This document shows positions 1-5,740 of a stretch of DNA of 5,740 nt, piece by piece (position 1 is the first letter of the stretch; each line of letters starts with the position of its first letter). The translations under genes were made by a program, and so were the position numbers. Source of the stretch: JAWWBN01 sp033720955 (lineage in GTDB: Bacteria > Acidobacteriota > Thermoanaerobaculia > Multivoradales > JAHEKO01); contig JAWWBN010000243.1 of the NCBI GenBank assembly GCA_033720955.1, positions 1-5,740 on the forward strand, given 5' to 3'. Below the pieces are notes generated by a model, which saw nothing but the letters and a program-made list of their open reading frames with translations, ran no database searches and was not told the origin of the DNA.

Positions 1-646
1 CGAGTCCGTCCGCGGCGACGCCCAGCCGGTCGAGACCGGTCGGCCAGAGCCGCACGATCGGCGGCCCGGGGAGACAGCGCCATCCCCCTCCCCTCGACCG
101 GGACAGGGCCAGCCCGTCGTCGGCCAGCAGGCTCGCCTCGCCTCCCGAGCGAGCCAGCTCGGCCGCCAGGACCGACTTGCCGCAGCCGCTCGGACCCAGG
201 AGACCCACCGCCAGGCCCTCCACCGCCACCGCGCTGCCGTGCAGCACCGGAACGCCCCGCGTCTCGAGCCAGAGCGGCAGAGCGTGGGTGAAGAGGTGGT
301 GCGCGGCGGCCGCGGGCTCCGAGGCCCATTCCATCCGGATGGACGTCTCCCGGCAGCGGTAGATCCCGTGGCCGGCCGCCGAGACCGCCAGTCCGAAGCC
401 CTCCGGCTCACGGAAGAGGGCGAAGCGCCCCTCGGTCGCATCCCACGGCCCCCGGGGCTCCGACACCCAGAGCTCGTCCACCTCGGGCAGCTCCCGCACC
501 GTTCGGTAGCCGAGCTCGAGCGAGGTCCCGCGGTCGCCGTGGTCGTCCGGCAGCGGGCGCAGATAGGGGCGAAACGCCTCCGGCAGGCGGCCCCGCACGG
601 CCACTCCGCAGACGGCCCCCGAGATCTCCCGCTGCCGACTCGCCAC
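1..646 (-). CDS. HPr-kinase-like protein of lasso peptide cluster (K), C-terminus cut by window edge
   Basis: The frame is open from GTG at 646 to the left edge, giving 215 residues with no stop, so the 3' end is missing. Residues 136-142 (HGSAVAV) lead into a Walker A loop, GPSGCGKS at 151-158, followed by LADDGLAL at 174-181. The segment 'HgSAV...GPSGxGKS...DD' is characteristic of the HPr serine kinase (HprK) C-terminal fold found in many lasso clusters. The N-terminal 130 residues are poorly conserved, as is usual for these proteins. In characterised paeninodin-type systems such kinases phosphorylate the precursor on its C-terminal Ser. Here the precursor ends in Pro, so the substrate is uncertain. 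I chose GTG 646 because a perfect AGGAGG lies 9 nt upstream. The gene follows the cyclase by 13 nt and is almost certainly co-transcribed with it. An ABC-type ATPase is unlikely because of the HprK-like DD context, but the missing C-terminus prevents a full check. Confidence 0.85.
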   Translation of the reverse strand, partial: MASRQREISGAVCGVAVRGRLPEAFRPYLRPLPDDHGDRGTSLELGYRTVRELPEVDELWVSEPRGPWDATEGRFALFREPEGFGLAVSAAGHGIYRCRETSIRMEWASEPAAAAHHLFTHALPLWLETRGVPVLHGSAVAVEGLAVGLLGPSGCGKSVLAAELARSGGEASLLADDGLALSRSRGGGWRCLPGPPIVRLWPTGLDRLGVAADGL

Positions 647-655
647 CCTCGGCCC

Positions 656-661
656 CCTCCT
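656..661 (-). promoter_or_regulatory. Shine-Dalgarno of the kinase gene, overlapping the cyclase stop
   Basis: The mRNA reads TAGGAGG across the cyclase stop codon, giving a perfect AGGAGG with 9 nt to GTG 646. This decides the otherwise ambiguous kinase start, since the reading frame stays open upstream into the cyclase gene. The overlap suggests translational coupling between cyclase and kinase. Confidence 0.7.
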
Positions 662-2450
662 ACCCACCCCGCGCCAGGCGGCGGCACCAGAGCTCGTAGC
701 CGATCACCCGCCAGAGGATCGTGTGCCCGAAGGCGATCGAGCGGCTCGGCGACAGGTAGGGCTCGAGCCACTCTCGCCGGACCCACCGCGGCCAGTCGGA
801 GCGGGCCCGCTCGAAGAGCAGCCTCCGCAGATCTGCCCGGCGGGCCTCGATGCCCCGGAGAAAAAACCCGCCGAGGAGGCCGGTTCGCCCCCCCTCGACC
901 ACCTCCTCCGGCAGCCGGCTCCGAAAGGCCTCGCGGACCAGAAGCTTGCTCCGGCCGTCCCGGTGGTGCCGGTAGGCCGGCAGAGAGGCCGCGAAGGCCA
1001 GCAGCGGCCACGACCAGTAGGGGTCTCCCCGCTCCGCTCCGCAGAGCGCCGCGAGACGCTGCTCCTCGGCCTCGAGCTCCCGGTGCCGGCTCCCGGCGAC
1101 GGCCTCCAGCCGGTCACACAGCCGGGTCGTCTCGGGCAGGTTCGGCGACGGCGGCTCCTCCGGCAGCAGCGCGCGGGCCCGGCGGGTCAGCCAGGGGGCG
1201 CGCCGACGCCGCAGCGGGGCCGGGGCCGCCGGCAGGAGCCGGCGAAGAGAGCGCCGCGCGAACCGGTCGCCGCGGGCCGCCCGCCCCACCGTGCCGGCGA
1301 GGCCGCGCGCCGCCCCGCGGCCGGCGTCGGCCAGCAGATCGCGCAGCCAGAGATCGGAGACCGCCCCCAGCGCATCTCCGCCGTCCCCCACCAGCACCCG
1401 GGCGCAGCCGGCCTCCCGGGCCGCCGCGTAGAGCCGCGCCTTCAGGGCCGCGAAGGGGTTCAGGTGGGGCGAGTCGGCGCGGACGAAGCGCTCCTCGAAG
1501 CCGTCGCAGAGGGGGTGGAGGCCGTCGCCCGGGAGCCATCGCACCTCGAGGTCGAGCTTCCGAGCGGTCGCCCGGATCCGGTCGCGCTCATCGGCCTCCG
1601 GGTCGTCCTCGAAGGTCCACGAGAAGGCGGTGACGCCACGGGGCGCCACCGCGGCCACCGACGAGGAGTCGAGGCCGCCGCTGAGCGACACCGCCACCTC
1701 CCGGGCCTCGAGCCCACCGGTCTCGACCTCCCCCACGGCCTCCTCCAGAAGCCCCCGGAGACCGTCCGCGGCCTCCCGCCCGGAAAAGCTCTCGCCGCCC
1801 GCCTCCGGAAAGCGCCAGTAGCGCTCCACGGCGGAGTGGCTCGAGCCCACCCGCAGGCGGTGCGCGGGAGGCAGCTCGCGAATGCCGCGGAAGTAGCTCC
1901 GCTCCGTGGCTCCGAAGCGGAAGCCGAGAAAGCGGGCCACCCTCTCCTCGTCGGGGTCGGCCGACAGCCCGCCGCGGAGGATCGGCGATGGGCCGCTGGC
2001 GGCGATCAGCCTGCTGCGGTCGAGGGCGTAGCAGACCGGGATGCCGCCGAGATGATCGAGCGCGATCTCGATCCGCGCCTCGCCGGGGTCGGCGGCGATG
2101 AGAACGAAGCCGCCGCGCAGGCTCCCGAGCTCCTCGTCTCGCAGCAGCGGCCCGCCCCGCTCCTCCCGGCGCCTGCCCTCCGCGCCTTCGGAGGCCGCCG
2201 CGAGCGCCGTGCCATCCGGGAGCTGCCGCCCCACGACGGCGAGAACGGTCCCCGCCTGCGGCGCGAGCGCGCCTCCGAGCCGGACGCCCGGTCGTCCGCC
2301 GCGAGGGCTTCGCACGGCGATCCCCACCGGACCGCGGCGAAAGGCGGCGAGCTCGCCCCCCTCCGCCGGCAGAGAGGCGGCCAGGGAGTCCAGGAGCCCC
2401 GGCCCGATCTCGCCCCCGCCCCGGTCCAGGACACAGACGAACGAGCTCAT
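660..2450 (-). CDS. Lasso peptide macrolactam synthetase (asparagine synthetase B-like cyclase, C protein)
   Basis: The gene encodes 596 residues, in the usual size range for lasso cyclases. The N-terminal part (about 1-160) resembles a class II glutamine amidotransferase domain. It begins Met-Ser-Ser, so the catalytic Cys2 of true glutamine-dependent asparagine synthetases is absent, as expected for a cyclase that does not use ammonia from glutamine. The asparagine-synthase domain follows. It has the PP-loop SGGLDSS at 257-263 for ATP pyrophosphate binding, a LVGDGGDAL segment at 353-361 matching the conserved GxGGDE-type loop, DPYWSWPLLAFAASLP at 476-491, and a Lys/Arg-rich stretch from 497 to 523. 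By family knowledge, it adenylates the ring acidic side chain, here predicted to be core Asp8, and forms an isopeptide bond with the core N-terminus. The ATG at 2450 has a strong GGGGGAGG 7 nt upstream. It lies 42 nt after the precursor gene. Stand-alone asparagine synthetase is argued against by the missing Cys2 and by the adjacent lasso precursor. Confidence 0.92.
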   Translation of the reverse strand: MSSFVCVLDRGGGEIGPGLLDSLAASLPAEGGELAAFRRGPVGIAVRSPRGGRPGVRLGGALAPQAGTVLAVVGRQLPDGTALAAASEGAEGRRREERGGPLLRDEELGSLRGGFVLIAADPGEARIEIALDHLGGIPVCYALDRSRLIAASGPSPILRGGLSADPDEERVARFLGFRFGATERSYFRGIRELPPAHRLRVGSSHSAVERYWRFPEAGGESFSGREAADGLRGLLEEAVGEVETGGLEAREVAVSLSGGLDSSSVAAVAPRGVTAFSWTFEDDPEADERDRIRATARKLDLEVRWLPGDGLHPLCDGFEERFVRADSPHLNPFAALKARLYAAAREAGCARVLVGDGGDALGAVSDLWLRDLLADAGRGAARGLAGTVGRAARGDRFARRSLRRLLPAAPAPLRRRRAPWLTRRARALLPEEPPSPNLPETTRLCDRLEAVAGSRHRELEAEEQRLAALCGAERGDPYWSWPLLAFAASLPAYRHHRDGRSKLLVREAFRSRLPEEVVEGGRTGLLGGFFLRGIEARRADLRRLLFERARSDWPRWVRREWLEPYLSPSRSIAFGHTILWRVIGYELWCRRLARGG

Positions 2451-2453
2451 CAG

Positions 2454-2478
2454 CCGGCCTCCCCCGGGAGGGCCCCGG
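2454..2478 (-). promoter_or_regulatory. GC-rich inverted repeat enclosing the cyclase Shine-Dalgarno
   Basis: On the plus strand, GGCCTCCC (2456-2463) pairs with GGGAGGGCC (2466-2474) with one bulged G. The stem can be extended by CC/GG at 2454-2455 and 2477-2478. The predicted loop is only two bases, so a few inner pairs would open. In the mRNA, the GGGGGAGG ribosome-binding site (2458-2465, 7 nt before the ATG) lies inside this stem. Stem-loops between precursor and cyclase genes are known in other lasso operons, where they are thought to keep precursor expression above enzyme expression. A regulatory role here is inference. The lack of a U-tract argues against a strong intrinsic terminator. 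Confidence 0.5.
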
Positions 2479-2492
2479 CCACCGCCGGCGGC

Positions 2493-2696
2493 CTACGGTT
2501 GGTTCCCGAGACCGCTGCCGGAGTCCACCACCTGCGAGCCGCCGAAGCGGGTGACCTCCGCGAGACGGCCGTAGGAGGTGAGCCGCGGCGACCGGTACGG
2601 CTGGCGGGGGGGCAGCGGGTCCCCCGGCCGGCTGGAGCGATGCGCAGAGGCGCCCTTCGCTCTCGGGCTGGGGTTGGGGCGTTCGATCGCACTCAT
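2493..2696 (-). CDS. Lasso peptide precursor (A), 50-residue leader plus 17-residue core
   Basis: The gene encodes 67 residues from ATG 2696 to TAG. Residues 34-49 fit the lasso leader consensus YxxPxLxxxGxxxxxT exactly: Tyr34, Pro37, Leu39, Gly43 and Thr49. This motif is bound by the RRE (B1) protein, and the Thr is the conserved penultimate leader residue. Cleavage after Arg50 would release FGGSQVVDSGSGLGNQP. Asp8 is the only Asp or Glu in that core, so the predicted ring is Phe1 to Asp8 with a nine-residue tail. The first 33 residues are Pro/Arg/Ser-rich and make the leader longer than usual. The upstream ribosome-binding site is weak (a purine-rich GAAGAA about 8 nt before the ATG), and there is no other ATG in frame. 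The lasso cyclase follows immediately, which supports the assignment strongly. The mature structure, and the choice of Phe rather than Gly as residue 1, are predictions. Confidence 0.9.
   Translation of the reverse strand: MSAIERPNPSPRAKGASAHRSSRPGDPLPPRQPYRSPRLTSYGRLAEVTRFGGSQVVDSGSGLGNQP
2496..2546 (-). other. Predicted lasso core peptide FGGSQVVDSGSGLGNQP
   Basis: These codons give residues 51-67 of the precursor. The boundary follows the penultimate-Thr rule (Thr49, Arg50, then the core). The Asp8 codon is 2523-2525. The predicted topology is an 8-residue macrolactam ring (FGGSQVVD) and the tail SGSGLGNQP. The tail has no aromatic or basic residue; only Leu13, Asn15 and Gln16 could act as steric plugs. 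A start at Gly2 would give a 7-residue ring instead, which is less likely by the Thr rule. Confidence 0.75.
2550..2597 (-). other. Leader recognition motif YxxPxLxxxGxxxxxT
   Basis: This stretch encodes YRSPRLTSYGRLAEVT, precursor residues 34-49. Spacing between Tyr, Pro, Leu, Gly and Thr matches the lasso leader consensus at every conserved position. In characterised systems the Tyr/Pro/Leu part docks on the RRE domain, and the Thr at -2 is needed for processing and export. Confidence 0.88.
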
Positions 2697-2709
2697 GATG
2701 AGCGTTCTT

Positions 2710-2722
2710 CGGGTGGCACCCG
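2710..2722 (-). other. Short GC hairpin between the C25 gene and the precursor
   Basis: CGGGT (2710-2714) and ACCCG (2718-2722) form a 5-bp stem with a 3-base loop in the 52-nt gap. No T-rich tract follows it on the minus strand, so it is not a clear intrinsic terminator. In such GC-rich DNA it may be chance. I see no convincing -35/-10 promoter in the gap or in the end of the C25 gene. Confidence 0.25.
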
Positions 2723-2748
2723 GCGGCGGACCTGGAAGCTGTCCGTCG

Positions 2749-5740
2749 TCAGGGCTGCAGTCCGATCGTCACGTCCCCCTGTGTGATCCAGTTGTCCTGA
2801 AGCTCCTGGAACGAGGCGCCGAGCGCCTGCCGGCCGGCGAGGATCGCCTCGCCCAGCGTGAGTCCCGCCCGCAGACCGTCGAGGACGTGGGCCGCCATCA
2901 GCTCGTTCTCGGCCAGGTTGGCGAGCGCGACGGCGCCCGAGATGGCCACCGCACCGTGGGCACCGCCGTACAGCAGCTCGTGCCCCAGCACGTTGGCGCT
3001 CGGGCTCACGTCGTAGGTCGTCTCGCAGGCCAGGGGCACCATCAGCGTGGGCCGCCCGTCGTTGGTGAGGTCGGCCACGTTGGACGTCGTCAGCAGGCTC
3101 CGGAAGGCCCAGACGCTGGCCGACGAGTGGCCGGAGAAGGTGGTGATGGCGCGGCCCTTGTCGAGCGAAGCCCGGAACGCCTGCCGGGCGGTCGCGACGT
3201 TCGCGTGGTCTTCCATCTCGAGAGTCGTCACGTCGGGCCAGGCGAGCCGGGTGCGCAGGCGGTCGATCTGGGCGCCGAAGTCGTGCACGCCGTCGGTCTC
3301 CTCGGCCACCAGGAGAGCCGTCCCGCCGGCGGCGAGGCCGCTCTCCCTCCACGCCTCTCCCTTGGCCACGATCGTCGCCAGCTCGGAGGGCTCCCGCACC
3401 GAGAACTGGGCCACCGCCTTGTCGCCGATGCCGTCGCCGTCCAGGTCCACCAGGCGGTTCTGACTCGGGGCGTAGAAGCTCGCTCCCACCCGCGCGGTCG
3501 GCAGCGGGATGAAGCTCAAGCAGCTCGAGATGTAGTTCCTGCGGTCGTAGCAGTCGGTGCCCACGAGCTGCACGTGGCGGAAGGGGTGGAAGCTGTCGCG
3601 CAGCGCCAGGTAGTCGGTGATGGCGGAGGGCAGGGCCATGCCGAAACCGACCGCGTTGTAGACGTCCTCGACGTCCACCACCACCGGGCTCCACGCCGAC
3701 CGCTGGGCGAGGTAGTCGTCCAGGGCCGGGCTGCCGATGAAGCTCGAGCCGGCGATCACCACCAGGTCGGCGGGTCCGGCGAGAAGATCGGGCGGCGCCG
3801 CGGTGGTGAAGACGGCGGGGAGGTGGGGCAGCTCGGTCACCCAGAACCGCTCCGCCTCCATCGACTGGAACTCGGCCGCGTAGCCGGCGCCGGAGCGCTG
3901 GACCCGCGGCTGCACCCGGGTCAGGGCGCCGTCCGCCTCCTCCCGATAGACGGCGACGGAGGCGCCGGCCAAGCCCTCGATCCGATAGCCGGAGGACCAG
4001 GGATCGGGGGCGAAGTCCAGGGTCGGTCCGAGGTAGGGAGCCGCATGACGCACGCCCCACCGGTCCACCAGCACCAGCGAGAAGAGGTAGTCGGTGGAGA
4101 AGTGCAGCTCCACCTGGTGGAGGCCGGGCTGGAGGGCGCCCCGGGCCAGGCCGACCGTGATCTCCCAGTCCTGCTGGCCGGAGGTCGAGGCCGACGTCAG
4201 GTGCTCGCGCGACCCGTCCGGGCGGACCAGCCAGACCTCGACGTTGTGCTCGGGGATCGGCTGGCCGCCGGCGTCCTCCAGCGTCGGCAGGTCGGTGACC
4301 GAGCCCAGGCTCACGATCAGCTCGCCCGGTCCGTCGGCCAGGGGCCCGTCGATCGGCAGGCTCAGGCTCGCCACGCGGGGCGCGCCGCCGCCGATCGCCA
4401 GGATCGAGCGGTTCACCCACGGATCACCGGTGGGCGACTGGTGGTGGTAGAGCACCGGCTCGTCCACCCCGATCTCGGCCAGATAGAACGGCGACGGAGC
4501 GGTCGCCCTGCCCTGGCCGATCTGCCCCGCCCGGCGGGCGCGGCTCGCGTCCACCGAGACCTGGTAGAGGCTCGCGTCGATGTAGAGAGCGTCGTCGCCC
4601 TCGGGGGCCCGGCCGAGAAACTCGATGGCGCCGCCGGGACCGAAGCTCGAGCCGCCGTCGATCCACCGCGCCACGGGCTCGCCCCGCCAGGTCACCGCGA
4701 TCTCCCGCGGATGCACGCCGGCCAGGTCGAGGCCGCCGTCGCGGAGAGCCTCGTAGGTGACTCGCTGGATCCCGGTCTCGGTTACCGCCACGTGGGTCTG
4801 GGGCCCCTCGGCGAGCACCACGGCGCCGTTGGAGCGCGCCGCGGCGTTCCCGCGGAAGGCTGCGTTCGAGCGGCCCCTCCCGCGGCCCTGCGCCTCGTCC
4901 ACCTTCTTCCACGCCTCCGCCGCCCGCGGGCTCCGGCGGGTATCCACGAAGCCCCTCTCGGCGAGCCGCCGGGAGCGCTGCGCCCGTGGCCCGCTCCAGT
5001 CCACCGTCTCGACGGTCTGGAAGTCGCCGTACAGCTCTCCCACGCGGAAGCCGCCGTAGCGCTCCGCGCGGCCGCGGAGGTCGTAGTCCACGAGCTGGAG
5101 GGCCTGGAGACCCGCGGGAGCGGAGATCTCCACCTCGTAGCTCTGGGGCAGCGCCGAGCTCCCCCCGTGGCTGGCCACCAGCTCGCTCAGGGCCCGCCAC
5201 TCGCCGTCGACCCGGCCCCAGATCTCGAAGGCCACGTTCTCGGTCTCGGAGGAGGTCTGCCACCGCACCGTGACCGGGCCGCCGGGAGCGCCCTCGCTCT
5301 GGAAGGCGCTGAGAGTGACCGGCAGGGAGTTCGCCGGATACAGGTAGTCCTCGATCTCGCCGTCCGTCGCCAGCCCGCCGAAGTCGCCCGGGTCCAGGCT
5401 GCCCCCCGGCGCCGCGGCGCCGCTCGAGAAGAGGCGGAAGCGCGCGGCCAGGGGGTTCGTCTTGTCGAAGGACGCCCCTACCGCGGTGTTGCCGCTGGTG
5501 CTGTCTCCCAGGCAGACCTGGGTGGTGGTGTTGTCCACCGTCCAGGTGTAGTACTCGTCGGCCTCATCGAAGTTGCCGTCGTTGTTCCAGTCGAACCATG
5601 CGGCGAGCACCGCGCCGCCGGAGGCGTTCGACACGCTCGTGACGGTGAAGCACTCGTTGTCGTCGGGCTCCCAGACCGTCGTGACGATCGGGTCGATGCC
5701 GTCCTCCTCCGGGCCGTCGCCGGTGGCGTCGGCGGTGGGC
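2749..5740 (-). CDS. Secreted-type C25 (gingipain-like) cysteine peptidase with GEVED module, N-terminus beyond the window
   Basis: The frame is open from the right edge to TGA at 2749. 996 residues are visible, numbered here from the first full codon at 5739. Residues 1-133 form a GEVED module: DATGDGPEEDG at 4-14, the WFDWNNDGNFDEADE segment at 48-62 and GEIEDY at 127-132. Residues about 139-235 (PVTLSAFQSE...VRWQTSSETENVAFEIW) form a beta-sandwich of the kind common in surface proteins. An Arg-rich linker spans about 250-305. Residues about 313-650 match the N-terminal part of C25 proteins (VAVTETGIQRVTYEAL). The caspase-fold domain covers about 657-996: VGTDCYDRRNY at 726-736, an Asp-rich DLDGDGIGD at 765-773, the likely catalytic His871 in FSGHSS and Cys905 in PLACET. 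The 34-residue His-Cys spacing is close to that of gingipain R. The product is probably an exported cysteine protease; the signal peptide would lie off the window. It ends right after the catalytic domain with no sorting tail. An internal GTG at 5634 is not the start, because the GEVED fold begins upstream. Confidence 0.85.
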   Translation of the reverse strand, partial: PTADATGDGPEEDGIDPIVTTVWEPDDNECFTVTSVSNASGGAVLAAWFDWNNDGNFDEADEYYTWTVDNTTTQVCLGDSTSGNTAVGASFDKTNPLAARFRLFSSGAAAPGGSLDPGDFGGLATDGEIEDYLYPANSLPVTLSAFQSEGAPGGPVTVRWQTSSETENVAFEIWGRVDGEWRALSELVASHGGSSALPQSYEVEISAPAGLQALQLVDYDLRGRAERYGGFRVGELYGDFQTVETVDWSGPRAQRSRRLAERGFVDTRRSPRAAEAWKKVDEAQGRGRGRSNAAFRGNAAARSNGAVVLAEGPQTHVAVTETGIQRVTYEALRDGGLDLAGVHPREIAVTWRGEPVARWIDGGSSFGPGGAIEFLGRAPEGDDALYIDASLYQVSVDASRARRAGQIGQGRATAPSPFYLAEIGVDEPVLYHHQSPTGDPWVNRSILAIGGGAPRVASLSLPIDGPLADGPGELIVSLGSVTDLPTLEDAGGQPIPEHNVEVWLVRPDGSREHLTSASTSGQQDWEITVGLARGALQPGLHQVELHFSTDYLFSLVLVDRWGVRHAAPYLGPTLDFAPDPWSSGYRIEGLAGASVAVYREEADGALTRVQPRVQRSGAGYAAEFQSMEAERFWVTELPHLPAVFTTAAPPDLLAGPADLVVIAGSSFIGSPALDDYLAQRSAWSPVVVDVEDVYNAVGFGMALPSAITDYLALRDSFHPFRHVQLVGTDCYDRRNYISSCLSFIPLPTARVGASFYAPSQNRLVDLDGDGIGDKAVAQFSVREPSELATIVAKGEAWRESGLAAGGTALLVAEETDGVHDFGAQIDRLRTRLAWPDVTTLEMEDHANVATARQAFRASLDKGRAITTFSGHSSASVWAFRSLLTTSNVADLTNDGRPTLMVPLACETTYDVSPSANVLGHELLYGGAHGAVAISGAVALANLAENELMAAHVLDGLRAGLTLGEAILAGRQALGASFQELQDNWITQGDVTIGLQP

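Noticed and set aside
660..2450. Primary-metabolism asparagine synthetase (asnB)
   Set aside because: The N-terminal Cys needed for glutamine hydrolysis is missing, and a lasso precursor and HprK-like kinase flank the gene.
2450..2692. 80-codon minus-strand frame over the precursor, whose TGA overlaps the cyclase ATG
   Set aside because: The overlap looks like translational coupling, but the product has no leader motif or core. The frame starting at ATG 2696 has the exact lasso leader consensus.
2710..2722. Intrinsic terminator for the C25 gene
   Set aside because: The stem is only 5 bp and is not followed by a T-tract on the minus strand; it is kept only as a weak hairpin.
239..2786. Two very long plus-strand open frames (239-1633, 464 codons; 723-2786, 687 codons) opposite the kinase, cyclase and precursor
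   Set aside because: Their products are Pro/Arg/Ala/Gly-rich with no recognisable domain, as expected for antisense frames in GC-rich DNA. The minus strand carries clear family motifs over the same bases.
2693..4420. 575-codon minus-strand frame inside the C25 gene
   Set aside because: The product is dominated by Arg, Gly, Pro and Ala without domains. The overlapping frame encodes the C25 catalytic motifs, so this is an out-of-frame shadow.
4424..5263. 279-codon minus-strand frame within the C25 gene
   Set aside because: It is Arg/Gly-rich low-complexity translation, out of frame with the GEVED and beta-sandwich coding sequence.
5632..5634. GTG as the start of the C25 gene
   Set aside because: The frame continues upstream to the window edge with GEVED-type sequence (DATGDGPEEDG), so this GTG is an internal Val codon.

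Overview
The window is very GC-rich, and every gene I can support reads on the minus strand, so transcription runs from high to low coordinates. In that order it holds the 3' part of a large secreted-type C25 (gingipain-like) peptidase gene, then the start of what looks like a lasso peptide (RiPP) biosynthetic cluster: precursor (A), macrolactam synthetase (C) and an HPr-kinase-like protein (K) that runs off the left edge. The GEVED module, C25 peptidase and strong GC bias would suit an environmental Gram-negative lineage such as Acidobacteriota (Thermoanaerobaculia-like) or a similar high-GC phylum. That taxonomic guess is weak because no phylogenetic marker is present.

Region by region: (1) 2749 to beyond 5740 encodes a multidomain protein with a GEVED module, a beta-sandwich (FN3-like) segment, an Arg-rich linker and a C-terminal C25 caspase-fold protease with a candidate His/Cys dyad. 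(2) 2697-2748 is a 52-nt gap with one short GC hairpin and no convincing promoter. (3) 2493-2696 encodes a 67-residue lasso precursor with an exact YxxPxLxxxGxxxxxT leader motif and a predicted 17-residue core, FGGSQVVDSGSGLGNQP, in which Asp8 is the only acidic residue. (4) 2451-2492 is a 42-nt spacer with a strong Shine-Dalgarno buried in an inverted repeat. (5) 660-2450 encodes the asparagine-synthetase-like lasso cyclase. (6) 1-646 encodes the N-terminal 215 residues of the HprK-like kinase; its Shine-Dalgarno overlaps the cyclase stop codon.

How the genes would work together, by analogy with known lasso systems: an RRE protein (B1) binds the leader motif, a B2 protease cuts after residue 50, the cyclase adenylates Asp8 and closes an 8-residue macrolactam onto Phe1, and the kinase may phosphorylate the peptide. 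B1, B2 and an exporter are not in this window and would be expected beyond the left edge. The A-C-K order resembles the paeninodin-type clusters. This core, however, ends in Pro rather than the Ser that those kinases modify, so the kinase substrate is an open question. There is no gene-free stretch longer than about 100 bases.
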